Assembly: GCF_000745125.1 (NCBI RefSeq)
Contig: NZ_JQNF01000003.1
Location: forward strand, 1 to 64,000
Source of the DNA: Carnobacterium jeotgali MS3
GTDB lineage: Bacteria; Bacillota; Bacilli; Lactobacillales; Carnobacteriaceae
DNA length: 64,000 nt
Direction: 5' to 3'
The position numbers and the translations under genes are program-made. A model generated the notes under the pieces. The model ran no database searches. It was not told the DNA's origin and saw nothing but the letters and a program-made list of their open reading frames with translations. Positions 41,384 through 51,910 of this stretch are shown here, piece after piece (position 1 is the stretch's first letter; the number at the start of each line of letters is the position of its first letter).

Positions 41384-42857
41384 GATTCATCTTCCCTTCA
41401 TAATGATTTAATAACTTAGTTAAACTAAATGTTAAGATAAAGTAGATAATCATCGTCACAACTAAAGGAGCGATTCCTCTATATGAAACGGATGTTACTA
41501 CTCTTGTTTGGAAAATTAAATCACTAACCCCAATTATTGAGACAATCGAACTTTCTTTAATCACTGTGATAAATTCATTTCCTAATGCTGGCCAAATATT
41601 TTTAAGTGCTTGTGGGAAAATGATTTGACGCATCGCGATTTTTTTACTCATACCTAAACTTCTAGCAGCTTCAGATTGACCTTTTGGCACTGAATTTAAA
41701 CCAGAACGGATGATTTCACAAATGTAAGCTGCACTGTTTAACGACACAGCAATGATTCCGGATGCTAATGCTGGAATGTTGACTAAATAACCAACAGCAA
41801 AATAGATAAACATTACTTGGATCATCATTGGCGTTCCACGTACAAATTCAACATAAGCTGTAGCTACGAAATGGACGATTTTATTCTTACTCATTCTCAT
41901 AAATGATAAAACTACCCCTAGTATTGAACCAAAAAAGACACTTACAACTGAAATAAGAATCGTATATCCGGTACCTTTTAAGAAATAATTCCAATAATTC
42001 AAAATACTGTTGCTTTCAGCTGATTCTTCTTCTGTCCCACCTTGTGCCTCTTGTAAATGGGTTCCAGCTTCTTCTAGATAATCAGAAATTAAATCTTGTT
42101 CACTGATTTCTGTTAAAGAAGAATTCACAGCTGCTACTAAAGATTGTGTATCTTTTTTAAACGCGATTGCACTACCTTGTTCGCCTTCTTCTAATTGAAA
42201 TCCACCATCAAATGTTAGGATTTGGTTATCATTTCCTACATATGCTTCTGCACTAGGTTTTTCCATTAGCACAGCTTCAACTTTATTTGTCTTTAAAGCT
42301 AAAAGCAAATCGGTCGTTTTTGTTAAACTCAATATTTCTGAATCCGGCATTTGCTCTTGAGCGAGTGTTTCTTGTAAAGAACCTGTTTGAACGCCAACTT
42401 TCAAGCCTTTTAAATCAGCCGTACTTTTATATATTTCTTTGTCGGCTTCTCTTACAACAATATTTTGTCCTCCTGTATAATATACCTCAGAGAAATCCAC
42501 ACTTTGTTTACGTTCTTCAGTAGGGCTCATACCCGAAATAACCATATCGACTTTTTCTGATTCTAATGCCGGTAACAAACTATCAAAACCGATATCCTCG
42601 ATTTTTAATTCGACTCCTAAATCTTCGGCAATTTTTTGAGCAATTGATATATCCATTCCGACAATGGTATCTTTTCCATTCACTGTACTGTGAAATTCAT
42701 ATGGTGGAAAATCAGCACTCGTACCTATTACCAAAGTTCCTTTTTCTTGAATATCTTCTAATGCCGTATCAGCAGCAAATACTGTTTCAACGGGTATAAA
42801 AAAACTAAAAACAGCAATTAAACTCAATACAACTAAATATAATGATTTCTTTATCAT
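41376..42857 (-). CDS. glnP: Fused amino-acid binding protein and ABC permease, GlnP-like
   Basis: The 493-aa protein begins with a signal/anchor segment (about residues 1-28) and one extracytoplasmic binding domain (about 35-265: [48 protein letters not shown]). The permease domain (about 285-490) has membrane segments and the [20 protein letters not shown] loop that contacts GlnQ. In Lactococcus the GlnP fusion has two binding domains; only one is present here. The substrate is probably glutamine, glutamate or a related polar amino acid. The ATG has GAGG upstream. Confidence 0.9.
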   Translation of the reverse strand: MIKKSLYLVVLSLIAVFSFFIPVETVFAADTALEDIQEKGTLVIGTSADFPPYEFHSTVNGKDTIVGMDISIAQKIAEDLGVELKIEDIGFDSLLPALESEKVDMVISGMSPTEERKQSVDFSEVYYTGGQNIVVREADKEIYKSTADLKGLKVGVQTGSLQETLAQEQMPDSEILSLTKTTDLLLALKTNKVEAVLMEKPSAEAYVGNDNQILTFDGGFQLEEGEQGSAIAFKKDTQSLVAAVNSSLTEISEQDLISDYLEEAGTHLQEAQGGTEEESAESNSILNYWNYFLKGTGYTILISVVSVFFGSILGVVLSFMRMSKNKIVHFVATAYVEFVRGTPMMIQVMFIYFAVGYLVNIPALASGIIAVSLNSAAYICEIIRSGLNSVPKGQSEAARSLGMSKKIAMRQIIFPQALKNIWPALGNEFITVIKESSIVSIIGVSDLIFQTRVVTSVSYRGIAPLVVTMIIYFILTFSLTKLLNHYEGKMNHD

Positions 42858-42902
42858 AATTTTTCCTCTTTTCTACAATCTTCTACTTTTAACTTATAAA
42901 TT

Positions 42903-42931
42903 ATCATAACAGATAAAGGATATTTATACAA
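42903..42931 (-). promoter_or_regulatory. glnPQ promoter
   Basis: On the minus strand TTGTAT (42926-42931) and TATGAT (42903-42908) are 17 bp apart with a TG before the -10, about 45 bp upstream of the start. Confidence 0.6.
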
Positions 42932-43027
42932 TATATTTTAAAAATATTTACTTTTTTTCACTTTAATACTACTTTTATACATATATAAATGTATATATTA
43001 GTTTGAGCCGGAAATTATATAAAAACA

Positions 43028-43056
43028 TTGTTTTATTTCAAATTTGGGATTACTAT
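43028..43056 (+). promoter_or_regulatory. Promoter of the 56-aa protein gene
   Basis: TTGTTT (43028-43033) and TACTAT (43051-43056) are 17 bp apart, about 28 bp upstream of the ATG, with AAGGAGG between. Confidence 0.5.
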
Positions 43057-43083
43057 AAGGATACAAGAAAAAGGAGGCTGATT

Positions 43084-43254
43084 ATGGGACTAATTCATAA
43101 ATCAGAAACAAGCTTAGATGAGTTGTTTAGTAAATTTGCTATCGACCCCGAAGATGAACTTGATTTTTCTAAATCTGAAAAGGACTTGCCTTTAGATGAA
43201 GACGAAAAAACTAATTCTTTAGAAAAAAAAACTAAAAAAAGAAACGTTAAATGA
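43084..43254 (+). CDS. Small charged protein of unknown function
   Basis: The 56-aa protein begins MGLIHKSETSLDELFSKFAI, then has an acidic middle (DPEDELDFSKSEKDLPLDED) and a lysine-rich end (EKKTKKRNVK). The ATG is chosen because a perfect AAGGAGG lies 7 bases upstream; the open frame extends to 43003 but has no site there. The terminator at 43234 begins inside the 3' end of the gene. I do not recognise the family. No membrane segment is seen. It may be a small soluble protein made from its own promoter. Confidence 0.75.
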   Translation: MGLIHKSETSLDELFSKFAIDPEDELDFSKSEKDLPLDEDEKTNSLEKKTKKRNVK

Positions 43255-43281
43255 TAATCATCATTCAACGTTTCTTTTTTT
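43234..43281. terminator. Bidirectional terminator overlapping the 56-aa gene
   Basis: GAAACGTT and AACGTTTC arms, extended by an AAATGAT/ATCATT inner stem, are flanked by A and T runs. It ends the 56-aa gene and the converging MazG-like gene. Confidence 0.8.
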
Positions 43282-43282
43282 G

Positions 43283-43600
43283 TTAGTCCATTCGCTTACG
43301 ACTGCGTTCTTCAGAAAAGCCATCTGGATAACGTTTTTTTAGTTTTTCAATATTTTGTATTGCTGCTTCTTCAAAAGGAATGTCAGCCCATTCCGCAATT
43401 TGAGAGAGATACCATAAAACGTCTCCAAGTTCTTTAGTTAGTTCTTTTTTATCTAAATCATGACCATGGAAAGTATATTTTTTAACTAAATCAACCAATT
43501 CACCGGCTTCACTCGCAACGCCTAAAGCACAATTAGTCAAGACTTGTTCGTTTCCATATAAAGTACGATTGGCTAGCTTTTGATATTCATTAAATTCCAT
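43283..43600 (-). CDS. MazG-like nucleotide pyrophosphohydrolase
   Basis: The 105-aa protein carries the MazG metal-binding pattern: the EAGEL pair (ALGVASEAGELVDLVKK) and ELTKELGDVLWYLSQ give the four acidic ligands on two helices. MazG-like enzymes hydrolyse nucleoside triphosphates to the monophosphate and pyrophosphate. The short single-domain form resembles phage and Firmicutes house-cleaning enzymes. It follows hemL after a short gap on the same strand, which is not a functional link I know of. Confidence 0.85.
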   Translation of the reverse strand: MEFNEYQKLANRTLYGNEQVLTNCALGVASEAGELVDLVKKYTFHGHDLDKKELTKELGDVLWYLSQIAEWADIPFEEAAIQNIEKLKKRYPDGFSEERSRKRMD

Positions 43601-43624
43601 TTGAAAATAACTCCTTTAGTCTTT

Positions 43625-44920
43625 CTATTCTAAATTTTTCAATGCTTTAAAACTAGCTTCCATAGCATCTAAGGTTTGTTCAATGTCCTCAATAGTATGA
43701 GAAGTAGATAAGAAAATTCCTTCGAATTGAGAAGGAGGTAGTAAGATACCATGATTGATCATTTGTTTATAATAATCGGCAAAAAATTGTGTATCACTTG
43801 CTTTACTTTGCTCATAGTTGGTTACGGGTCCGTCATTAAAGAATAACCCTATCATACTTCCAGCTCGATTGATTGTAATAGGAACATCATATAGAGCACT
43901 TAATGAAAGGATGCCTTTTTCTAATGCATCGCCTAAAGACTCAAAATGATCATAATCTTTTTCCGTTAATTGAGATAATGTAGCAATGCCTGCAGACATC
44001 GCAATAGGGTTACCAGATAAGGTACCTGCTTGATAGACACTGCCCGCTGGTGCAATATGTTCCATTATGTCTCTTCTGCCACCATAGGCTCCTACTGGAA
44101 CCCCTCCACCAATCACTTTGCCTAAACAAGTTATATCGGGCAATACATTATAGTACCCTTGTGCGCTGTAGTAACCAACTCTAAAGCCCGACATTACTTC
44201 ATCAAAAATCAATAAAGCACCATCTTTTTCTGTTACAGACCGTAAGCCTTCTAAAAAACCTTTTAATGGGGGTATAACTCCCATATTTCCCGCTACAGGC
44301 TCAACAATAACTGCTGCAATTTCACCCGGATACGCTTCGAAGAGCACTTCAATCGCTTCTAAATCATTGTAAGGAGCTACTAGCGTATTCGAGGTAGTGC
44401 TTTTTGGAACTCCTGGTGAATCAGGCAATCCTAGTGTTGCAACTCCGGATCCAACTTTTACTAATAAGGCATCGTCATGTCCATGATAACTACCTTCTAG
44501 TTTCACTATTTTATCTCTATTTGTAAAACCACGTGCTAAACGCAATGCACTCATAGTTGCTTCTGTTCCGGAATTAACAAAACGAACCATTTCTACAGAA
44601 GGTACACGTTGAATCACAAGTTCAGCTAATTGATTTTCTAAGAGTGTTGGCATACCAAAACTGGTCCCAGAACTTGCTGTGTGTTGAATTTTATCTATGA
44701 CTTGATCATTTGCATGACCTAGAATTAAAGGGCCCCAACCTAAGACATAGTCAATGTAGTCATTTCCGTCTATATCAACCACATGGCTTCCTTTACCTTT
44801 TTGAATAAATACAGGAGGTACATCTACCGATTTAAAGGCCCTTACAGGACTGTTTACTCCTCCTGGCATTAAATTAAGTGCTTTTTCAAAAGCTTGTTCA
44901 GATTGTTTCGTGACTCTCAA
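43625..44920 (-). CDS. hemL: Glutamate-1-semialdehyde 2,1-aminomutase
   Basis: HemL moves the amino group of glutamate-1-semialdehyde to give 5-aminolevulinate, using pyridoxal phosphate. The PLP lysine is K268 in [18 protein letters not shown] supplies the cofactor aspartate and [15 protein letters not shown] the phosphate site. The TTG at 44920 is chosen because GGAGGGG lies 6 bases upstream; the GTG at 44935 overlaps that site. The gene overlaps the end of hemA by 23 bases, so the two are coupled. It is about 431 aa. Confidence 0.95.
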   Translation of the reverse strand: MRVTKQSEQAFEKALNLMPGGVNSPVRAFKSVDVPPVFIQKGKGSHVVDIDGNDYIDYVLGWGPLILGHANDQVIDKIQHTASSGTSFGMPTLLENQLAELVIQRVPSVEMVRFVNSGTEATMSALRLARGFTNRDKIVKLEGSYHGHDDALLVKVGSGVATLGLPDSPGVPKSTTSNTLVAPYNDLEAIEVLFEAYPGEIAAVIVEPVAGNMGVIPPLKGFLEGLRSVTEKDGALLIFDEVMSGFRVGYYSAQGYYNVLPDITCLGKVIGGGVPVGAYGGRRDIMEHIAPAGSVYQAGTLSGNPIAMSAGIATLSQLTEKDYDHFESLGDALEKGILSLSALYDVPITINRAGSMIGLFFNDGPVTNYEQSKASDTQFFADYYKQMINHGILLPPSQFEGIFLSTSHTIEDIEQTLDAMEASFKALKNLE

Positions 44921-46301
44921 TGCTGACCCCTCCACTTTCTACTACAAGTACTTCAGATGGTTGTTCCGAATTCTCCAATTCCACTGAAAGTCCTAATGAT
45001 TTAGCGAATAATTTTAAGTCTTTTTTCGATTCTTTTGAAGCATTTTTTCTGGCAAATTCTTTTAAAGATTCAACTGGTATGCGCTTCATCTGATTAATCA
45101 TACTTTGCATATGCTTATCAATTAAACGAATTTGATGTTGGGTTAATTCAGGCAATTTATTTTCTAAACTTGTTAATGTCAGTTCTTTTAAATTCAGCAT
45201 TTGTTCGTTAAGCTCTTGTAAATAAGGAACGGCTTTTCTTTCTAGATACCATTGTTTAAATTCTGCTACCTCTTCACTTAGTTCAACTTTAATTTTTCTA
45301 ACGACTTTATCTTTATCAAGATCGGCTTCTTCTAAACGAAAACTAATTTGGTCCATATCAAATACTTGAATACCTTCAATGTATTGAATACTAGGCTCGA
45401 TATTTCGCGGAACCGAAAAGTCCATAAACAACTGTTTTTTCAAAGTTAAACGAATGGTCGCCATTTCTTCAATCGTTTTTCCGGTTATCAAATGATAGGG
45501 TGCTTTTGTAGCAGTGACCACTCCATCGGCCGCCGCTAAAGACATTGGCAGATGATTAAAATCAGCTGTAAAGAAATAACGTTTTAACACATCTGAATGC
45601 CGTGTTTTTTGTGCCCATAAATTCAATTCATGTGCTAAGTCATTTACTTTCTGTTCGTTACGACCAATTAGGGTTATATGAGTAGCGCCTTGATAAAATA
45701 ACGTTTTAGCCGTTAAACGAATCATTTTTCCTGATCCAATCAAAAGGAAACGTTTGTCTGCTAAGCTATCCCATTCTTCTTTATATAATTTAACCGCGGC
45801 AGTTCCGGGATTGTACGATAACTTATCTAAGTTTGTTTTAGTATGCATTTTTTTAGAAAAAGAAATAGCCTTATTAAACAAAGAATTTAGAATTGGACCA
45901 GATGTTTTTAGTTCAACAGCCATAGCAAACGCTTGTTTCACTTGACTCAAAATCTGCGTTTCGCCAATGATCAATGAATCAAGCCCAGTTGCTACATTAA
46001 ATAAGTGTTCAGCAGCTTCATGATTCGACTTTCCATAGCTTGTTGATATAACTTCAGAAATTTCATATCCTGTATGATTTGAAAGAAAACGAAGCATTTC
46101 TCCATGCATAAATTCATTTTGATCAATATAAAGATAGTATTCTGTTCGATTGCACGTTGAAAGAATGACAGCTTCTTTAACACCTGAAAAAGATTTTATC
46201 TCAGCGAGTTGTTCAGGTAACTGTTGTTCTTCAATTGTATAATGTTCTCTAATTTCTATCGGCGTCGTTTTGTGACTAACCCCGTATAATAAGATTTTCA
46301 A
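44898..46301 (-). CDS. hemA: Glutamyl-tRNA reductase
   Basis: HemA reduces glutamyl-tRNA with NADPH to glutamate-1-semialdehyde, the first committed step of tetrapyrrole synthesis. The catalytic cysteine C50 lies in [24 protein letters not shown] is present, and the NADPH-binding [13 protein letters not shown] follows near residue 186. The TTG at 46301 gives [14 protein letters not shown], the usual family start; the ATG at 46310 sits on the AGAGG site. hemB, hemC and hemD are not in the window, so whether the pathway is complete is unknown. Confidence 0.95.
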   Translation of the reverse strand: MKILLYGVSHKTTPIEIREHYTIEEQQLPEQLAEIKSFSGVKEAVILSTCNRTEYYLYIDQNEFMHGEMLRFLSNHTGYEISEVISTSYGKSNHEAAEHLFNVATGLDSLIIGETQILSQVKQAFAMAVELKTSGPILNSLFNKAISFSKKMHTKTNLDKLSYNPGTAAVKLYKEEWDSLADKRFLLIGSGKMIRLTAKTLFYQGATHITLIGRNEQKVNDLAHELNLWAQKTRHSDVLKRYFFTADFNHLPMSLAAADGVVTATKAPYHLITGKTIEEMATIRLTLKKQLFMDFSVPRNIEPSIQYIEGIQVFDMDQISFRLEEADLDKDKVVRKIKVELSEEVAEFKQWYLERKAVPYLQELNEQMLNLKELTLTSLENKLPELTQHQIRLIDKHMQSMINQMKRIPVESLKEFARKNASKESKKDLKLFAKSLGLSVELENSEQPSEVLVVESGGVSIESHETI

Positions 46302-46434
46302 TAGTACCATCCTCTAATTTTCCATCATTATAATTGATAAAAAACAGAAAAAGATAGAATGCTAATTACCGTTCTATCCCTTCTATTTTAGCTCATCAAT
46401 TATTCTTGACTTGTTTAATTGCTACAAAAAGAAG

Positions 46435-47022
46435 TTAGTCTTTAATGTATGATTCAATCAAGCTCCAAGCCTGCTCTTTACCTTCTCCTGTTTCAGAAGA
46501 AAAAAGAACGAAATGGTCTTCTTCTCTTATGTTTAATTTATCTTTAACGATTTTTATATGTTTGTTCCATTTTCCCCTTGGAATCTTGTCCGCTTTTGTA
46601 GCAACTACGATAACAGGAATAGAATGGTACTTTAGAAACTCATACATTTGTACATCGTCTTCTGTCGGCGGATGTCTAAGGTCTACTACTGAAAGAGCTA
46701 CTTTTAAAGTCTCTCTTTGAGTAAAGTAAACTTCAAGCATTTGTCCCCATTTTGCCCGTTCTGTTTTTGATACCTTAGCGTATCCGTAACCTGGAACATC
46801 TACGAAATAAAAACTATCTTCAATAATATAATAATTTAATGTTTGAGTTTTTCCTGGTTTTCCTGATGTTCTAGCAAGCCCTTTTCGATTAATCATTGTA
46901 TTAATAAATGATGATTTCCCAACATTTGAACGACCGGCTAAGGCTATTTCAGGTAACCCTGTACTTGGATATTGAGCAGGCGAAACCGCACTGATGACAA
47001 TATCAGCTTTATTTACTTTCAT
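46435..47022 (-). CDS. engB: Ribosome biogenesis GTPase EngB/YsxC
   Basis: EngB is a small GTPase needed for late 50S subunit assembly. The 195-aa protein has G1 [12 protein letters not shown], the switch [14 protein letters not shown]3 DVPGYG, and G4 VATKADKIP. The family YGYAKVS follows G3. It lies downstream of clpX, as in many Firmicutes, but a terminator at about 47268 separates them. A ribosome binding site (GGAG) precedes the ATG. Confidence 0.96.
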   Translation of the reverse strand: MKVNKADIVISAVSPAQYPSTGLPEIALAGRSNVGKSSFINTMINRKGLARTSGKPGKTQTLNYYIIEDSFYFVDVPGYGYAKVSKTERAKWGQMLEVYFTQRETLKVALSVVDLRHPPTEDDVQMYEFLKYHSIPVIVVATKADKIPRGKWNKHIKIVKDKLNIREEDHFVLFSSETGEGKEQAWSLIESYIKD

Positions 47023-47350
47023 TTTCTAATCTCCATCTCTAATTATAAATTCTTTTATCATTTTAACATATTAATGTAATCAATGATATTTTAAATTTAA
47101 ATCAACCTCGACTTTCCCCTTAGAAACTCATAGTTCAGATGAACAACTAAAGCAGCAACCGTGTTAACTTTAGATTTAAGACGATATCAAGATGCTTACA
47201 AATGAATTTTGGCTATTCATTAAGCCATTCTTTTTGAGACTCTCACTATTTGCCGAAAAATCTAAATAAAACGGAGTTAAGACAAAATAAATTGTCTCAA
47301 CCCCGTTTAGTTGGTTTATTTGATGCCATAAAGCTATGATTCAAGCAAAA
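47023..47350. other. Intergenic region between engB and clpX
   Basis: It holds the clpX terminator at about 47268. The remaining 230 bp have no supported gene or clear regulatory site. Confidence 0.5.
47268..47308 (-). terminator. clpX terminator
   Basis: AAACGGAGTTAAGACAA and its near-complement TTGTCTCAACCCCGTTT form a long stem with a TAAA-rich loop. T residues follow on the minus strand, after the clpX stop. Confidence 0.75.
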
Positions 47351-48598
47351 TTAATTTACTTTTTTACCTTCACTATCATAAAACTCAGGAAGTCCAGAAC
47401 CACTTACAGTATCTTTTGTAATCACACATTTAACGATTTCTGGTCGACTAGGTAAGTCAAACATAATTTCTAACATGATTGATTCAATAATGGAACGTAA
47501 ACCACGTGCACCAGTATTGCGTTCAATTGCTTTTTTAGCAATTTCTGTTAAAGAATCTTCTTCAAATTCTAGTTCAACATCATCCAAACCTAATAATTTT
47601 TTGTATTGTTTTGCAAGTGCATTTTTAGGTTTTGTTAAAATATGGACTAAATCATCTTCAGTTAATTTTTCTAACGCAGCCATAACCGGCAAACGTCCGA
47701 TAAATTCTGGAATCAATCCAAATTTCAATAAATCTTCTGGGATAATTTGTTGCATAACGCTTTGGCCTTCTTCTATTTTTTTCTTAGCAGAACCAAAACC
47801 AATAACTTTTTCTCCCATACGATTTTTAACAATCGTTTCAATTCCGTCAAAAGCTCCACCAACAATAAATAAAATATTGCTTGTGTCTAATTGAATGAAC
47901 TCTTGATGAGGATGTTTTCTACCGCCTTGTGGAGGTACATTTGCAACAGTTCCTTCTAAGATTTTAAGCAAGGCTTGTTGAACACCTTCCCCACTTACAT
48001 CACGTGTAATCGATACATTTTCGCCTTTACGCGCAATTTTATCAATTTCATCAATATAAATGATTCCTTTTTGAGCACGTTCTACATCATAATCAGCTGC
48101 TTGCATTAGTTTTAGAAGAATATTTTCAACGTCTTCACCAACATATCCAGCTTCTGTCAGACTTGTAGCATCCGCAATCGCAAATGGAACATTTAAAATA
48201 CGAGCCAAACTTTGAGCCAGAAAAGTTTTTCCGGATCCTGTTGGTCCAATTAAACAAATATTACTCTTTTGCAATTCTACGCCATCTTTTTCGTCTCCAC
48301 CAATTTGGTTTACACGTTTATAATGGTTATAAACAGCTACAGATAATGATTTTTTAGCCTGTTCTTGTCCAATAACATAATCATTTAAGATGCCTCTAAT
48401 TTCTTGAGGTTTAGGCACTTCTAAAAATTCGCCATAACCTGCATCACTAAATTCTTCGTCAATAATTTCTTTACATAAATCGATACATTCATTACATATA
48501 TATACACCTGGACCAGCAACAATTTTTTTCACTTGGTCTTGAGACTTGCCACAAAAAGAGCAGCTCACAGGTCCTTTTGTTTCTTCATCATTAAACAT
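47351..48598 (-). CDS. clpX: ATP-dependent Clp protease ATP-binding subunit ClpX
   Basis: ClpX unfolds tagged proteins for the ClpP chamber. The N-terminal zinc-binding domain has C13, C16, C35 and C38 ([18 protein letters not shown]). The AAA+ domain follows: Walker [14 protein letters not shown], Walker [11 protein letters not shown], and the substrate-gripping loop in [11 protein letters not shown] (pore 1 GYVG). The C-terminal VTKDTV-like region is normal. The protein is 415 aa. clpX lies just downstream of tig, a common pair, but the terminator between them suggests separate transcripts. No clpP is present here. Confidence 0.97.
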   Translation of the reverse strand: MFNDEETKGPVSCSFCGKSQDQVKKIVAGPGVYICNECIDLCKEIIDEEFSDAGYGEFLEVPKPQEIRGILNDYVIGQEQAKKSLSVAVYNHYKRVNQIGGDEKDGVELQKSNICLIGPTGSGKTFLAQSLARILNVPFAIADATSLTEAGYVGEDVENILLKLMQAADYDVERAQKGIIYIDEIDKIARKGENVSITRDVSGEGVQQALLKILEGTVANVPPQGGRKHPHQEFIQLDTSNILFIVGGAFDGIETIVKNRMGEKVIGFGSAKKKIEEGQSVMQQIIPEDLLKFGLIPEFIGRLPVMAALEKLTEDDLVHILTKPKNALAKQYKKLLGLDDVELEFEEDSLTEIAKKAIERNTGARGLRSIIESIMLEIMFDLPSRPEIVKCVITKDTVSGSGLPEFYDSEGKKVN

Positions 48599-48742
48599 TC
48601 CTGTCCACCTCTATTCTCATTCGTACCACTTACAATAGTAGCAGATTTGCCGCTCATAATCCAATGAGAATCGTTCAAATCTTAAATAGCATAGCATAAT
48701 TTAGGCTCTAAAGCTAGAATTTAACCTGCTTCTCTTTTAGGC

Positions 48743-48785
48743 AAAAAAAGACTCCAAAAAGAATAACTTTTGAAGTCCTTTTTTT
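48743..48785 (-). terminator. tig terminator
   Basis: GACTCCAAAAAG and CTTTTGAAGTC arms, imperfect, are followed on the minus strand by T residues, after the tig stop. Confidence 0.7.
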
Positions 48786-48818
48786 GTTAGTTTTAATTTA
48801 TGCTTAACGAATCAGCAA

Positions 48819-50099
48819 TTATTTTTCTTTAGCTGTTTCAGTAATTAAATCAATTGCTTTTTTCATTGAAATGTCATGTTTCAACATTTCTGGAGTCAAT
48901 GCAGCACGGACAGCTTTTTCATCCATACCATATTGTTCGCCTAAGTTCTTGATTTCTTCATTTACTTCTTCTTCAGAAGTTTCAAACGATTCAGCATCAA
49001 CGATTGCTTCAAGAACTAAGTTTGTGCGAGTTCTTAAATCAGCATCTGCTTCCATTTGTTTGTGTAAGTCTTGTTCTGTAGTACCCGTAATTTGATAGTA
49101 CATTTCAGGTGAAACACCTTGACGTTGCATATCGTTTAAAAATACATCCATTTGACGGTGAACTTCATCGTGAACCATTGCCCATGGAAGATCTTCAATT
49201 TTTGCATTGTCAACGGCTTGACGAATTGCAGCTTCTTCAATTGCTTCATCAGCAGCAGCATTTTTAGCTTCTGTTAATTGAGTTTTGATTTTTTCTTTCA
49301 AAGCTGCTAAAGTTTCAACTTCTTCGTCAACATCTTTAGCAAATTCATCATCTAACTCTGGTAATTCTTTTGCTTTAACTTCGTGTACTTTAACTTTAAA
49401 TGTTACAGCAGCACCTTTTAAGTCTTCAGCATGGTAATCTTCAGGGAAAGTTAAATCAACGTCTAATTCATCTTCAGCTTTAACGCCAACAAGTTTTTCT
49501 TCAAAACCTGGGATGAATGAGTTTGAACCCAATTCTAATGAATGATTTTCGCCTTTGCCGCCTTCGAAAGCAACGCCGTCTTTAAATCCTTCATAATCAA
49601 TAACAACTGTGTCGCCATCAACTGCAGCATCTTCTTTCAATACCAATTCAGCTTGTGCAGCACGTTTTTGTTCAATGTTTTCTTCAACGTCTTTGTCTGT
49701 TACTTCACGGTCTTGTTTTTCAACTGTTAAGCCTTTGTATTCACCTAATTCAACTTCAGGTTTCACAGTAACTTCAGCTTCAATAACCCAAGCTTCGCCT
49801 TTTTCCATAGATTTAACATCGATTTTTGGTTGAGCAACTGGATCAAGTCCAGCTTCTAATACTGCAGCATCATATGCTTCAGGTAATACAGCGTTCAAAG
49901 CATCTTCGTATAAAGCTTCTTCACCATATTGTTTGTTGAAGATTGTACGAGGAACTTTCCCTTTACGGAATCCTGGTACGCTTAAGGTAGATTTTACTTT
50001 GTTAAAAGCAGTATCTAGACCTTCTTTAATTTTTTCTTCTGAAATTTCAAATGTTAAGACACCATCATTTGTGCCTTTTTTTTCCCATTTAGCAGTCAT
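48819..50099 (-). CDS. tig: Trigger factor
   Basis: Trigger factor is the ribosome-associated chaperone and prolyl isomerase. The N-terminal ribosome-binding motif GFRKGKVPR is intact (residues about 44-52), followed by the FKBP-type domain ([27 protein letters not shown]) and the long helical C-terminal arms. The ATG at 50099 ([13 protein letters not shown]) is chosen because GGAGGG lies 9 bases upstream; the ATG at 50135 is upstream of it. That gives 426 aa. A TPR gene lies upstream on the same strand. Confidence 0.96.
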   Translation of the reverse strand: MTAKWEKKGTNDGVLTFEISEEKIKEGLDTAFNKVKSTLSVPGFRKGKVPRTIFNKQYGEEALYEDALNAVLPEAYDAAVLEAGLDPVAQPKIDVKSMEKGEAWVIEAEVTVKPEVELGEYKGLTVEKQDREVTDKDVEENIEQKRAAQAELVLKEDAAVDGDTVVIDYEGFKDGVAFEGGKGENHSLELGSNSFIPGFEEKLVGVKAEDELDVDLTFPEDYHAEDLKGAAVTFKVKVHEVKAKELPELDDEFAKDVDEEVETLAALKEKIKTQLTEAKNAAADEAIEEAAIRQAVDNAKIEDLPWAMVHDEVHRQMDVFLNDMQRQGVSPEMYYQITGTTEQDLHKQMEADADLRTRTNLVLEAIVDAESFETSEEEVNEEIKNLGEQYGMDEKAVRAALTPEMLKHDISMKKAIDLITETAKEK

Positions 50100-50256
50100 G
50101 TTATATTTCCCTCCGAAACACTCTATTTTTCGCAATAAAAAAGCAATTGCATACTCATTAATAGTACACTAAAGGCATAAATTTGTAAATAAAAACAACG
50201 AATTAAGGGTAAAACAGCTTGACCGTCGTCACATACCAGCCAATATCATAAAAAGC

Positions 50257-51216
50257 TTAAGCTAAATCCTTTAGTTCTTCATCAATCTTGTGCATCCATT
50301 CTTCCATCTCTTTAGTATCAGATAGGGATTCATCAGATTCTTGGTAGAAGTTATCATATCGTTTTTGATACAGTTCAACCCATTTAAGCGGAGAAGTTAT
50401 GACTTCATTAATGAATGGGTACAGCATGAAAAAGTGCAGGTACGCTTCTTGAATCATAGCTTGATACAAGGTAGGGTCATTTTGTTCCACACGTTCAGAT
50501 AATAAAGCCATAACTTCCTGAACATTTGCATGATTTTTAATGGAAGTTAATGAAGCCGGCTGAATTGTTCTTTTTTCTTTCATCCAATAAACGTCAAATT
50601 CACCCGCTACTTGCTCTATAGCTAATCGTTCAATAGCAGTCGCTTTAATAATGCCATTAACATAAGGGTTTGATAATATCGGCTTAACTGCTTCAATAAA
50701 AGGTTCTAATGGAATTTCTTCCAATCCTTTCATAATAGTAGATTGTTCAGCAAACGATTTATTTCCTAAAGAATAAGCTTCTTTTAGCAAGTATTGGATT
50801 TTTTTCTGTTTTTCTAACTCAATTTGAGCTTGCTCTTCTTCCAACATCTCTTGAATAGCTAACCAATTTTCATTAGCCTTATTCGTTAGTGGGAATTTTT
50901 TTTTGCGAAATACTAGCGCTTGTTCAGCTTGAAGAAATAAATGGCACTTTATTAAAATAGCTGTATAAAAAATGGTTAAGGACTCTTCTTGTTCATAAAA
51001 AGAGTATTTATCATCTGCGATCTCTTTAGCTTTTTGATAGTCTCCCACTTGGTATAATGCAGTTGTATAATTTGTATTTAATAGCTCATCTTGTTCTAAT
51101 TGATAGGCTTCTTCAAAGAACGGAAGAGCTTCTTCCATTCTTCCTGATAAAAAGCGCTCCATCGCTTCTTTTTTATACCACTCATAATTTTTTGGAAAGG
51201 GTACTGTTTCTCCCAT
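50257..51216 (-). CDS. Tetratricopeptide repeat protein
   Basis: After MGETVPFPKNYEWYKKEAMERF, the protein has helical TPR-like repeats (YKKEAMERFLSGRMEEALPFFEEAYQLEQDE and the next NTNYTTALYQVGDYQKAKE). The remaining 200 residues are helical and charged. The ATG at 51216 has AGGAG 9 bases upstream; the ATG at 51234 is too close to that site. It is 319 aa. Similar genes occur beside tig in related lactic acid bacteria. It is soluble and probably a protein-interaction scaffold; the partner is unknown. Confidence 0.8.
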   Translation of the reverse strand: MGETVPFPKNYEWYKKEAMERFLSGRMEEALPFFEEAYQLEQDELLNTNYTTALYQVGDYQKAKEIADDKYSFYEQEESLTIFYTAILIKCHLFLQAEQALVFRKKKFPLTNKANENWLAIQEMLEEEQAQIELEKQKKIQYLLKEAYSLGNKSFAEQSTIMKGLEEIPLEPFIEAVKPILSNPYVNGIIKATAIERLAIEQVAGEFDVYWMKEKRTIQPASLTSIKNHANVQEVMALLSERVEQNDPTLYQAMIQEAYLHFFMLYPFINEVITSPLKWVELYQKRYDNFYQESDESLSDTKEMEEWMHKIDEELKDLA

Positions 51217-51456
51217 TATGTCACACTCCTGCATTCATGTTGTTCAGTTTTTATTCTTCATTTCCCTTTTTTATTCAGTCTTTATTTTAGCATACATTTG
51301 TTTACTAAAGTGATAGAAAATAATCCTTTAATTAATTTTTATACTGATAGATTTATTTCATAAAGTATTATATACTGTACGGTGCGCACATTTGTCAAAC
51401 GAATCTTTTGGCATTGTAAAACAATTAACTACCTACATTCTAAAGGAGGTTCCTAA

Positions 51457-51744
51457 GTGAATCAAGGCTATGTAAAAGATCTTATGGTCGAGGAACAAAT
51501 TGAGTTGCAATCAATCTCAAATATTATCTTTGTAGAAACGATTGCTAGAGGTTTTTATGAGTTGAAGAAAGTAACTGTTGCTTTACCAGATGGTTTTCCT
51601 TTAGGACGAATCTATTCTAGAGAAATGCTAGGCAAATTACTTTTAGATGATCACCGCTATAGTATTTTAATTGAAACAAACGATGGCAAGTATCTTTATC
51701 AATCTTCTACAGTAAAAATACCAAAAATTGATTTACCCACCTAA
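51457..51744 (+). CDS. Small protein of unknown function
   Basis: A perfect AAAGGAGG lies before a GTG start, so the frame is likely real. The 95-aa protein begins MNQGYVKDLMVEEQIELQ and ends KIPKIDLPT. It looks globular with mixed strand and helix and no membrane segment. It is the only plus-strand gene between the TPR gene and accA and has the converging terminator at about 51840 as its end. I do not recognise it; a small conserved lactobacillar protein is most likely. Confidence 0.7.
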   Translation: MNQGYVKDLMVEEQIELQSISNIIFVETIARGFYELKKVTVALPDGFPLGRIYSREMLGKLLLDDHRYSILIETNDGKYLYQSSTVKIPKIDLPT

Positions 51745-51839
51745 CTAGAGTCTAGCATTTAGAAATTGACCGTTCGCTGAGTATTGCTTTTGGGCTTCAA
51801 ACAGTCAACAGGCTCTATGCAAGCAAAACGGTCTATGCA

Positions 51840-51883
51840 AAAAAAGATAGAAAAGCTTTTTACGGCTTTTCTATCTTTTTTTA
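51840..51883. terminator. Bidirectional terminator ending the fab operon
   Basis: AAAAGATAGAAAAGC pairs with GCTTTTCTATCTTTT around a six-base loop, with A and T runs both sides. It ends the fab/acc operon and the converging small gene. Confidence 0.85.
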
Positions 51884-51910
51884 TTGATTAATTTTAGTAT
51901 CGAACAGTCA

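Noticed and set aside
47475-47894. Plus-strand open frame of 139 codons
   Set aside because: It is fully antisense to clpX, which has clear motifs on the minus strand.
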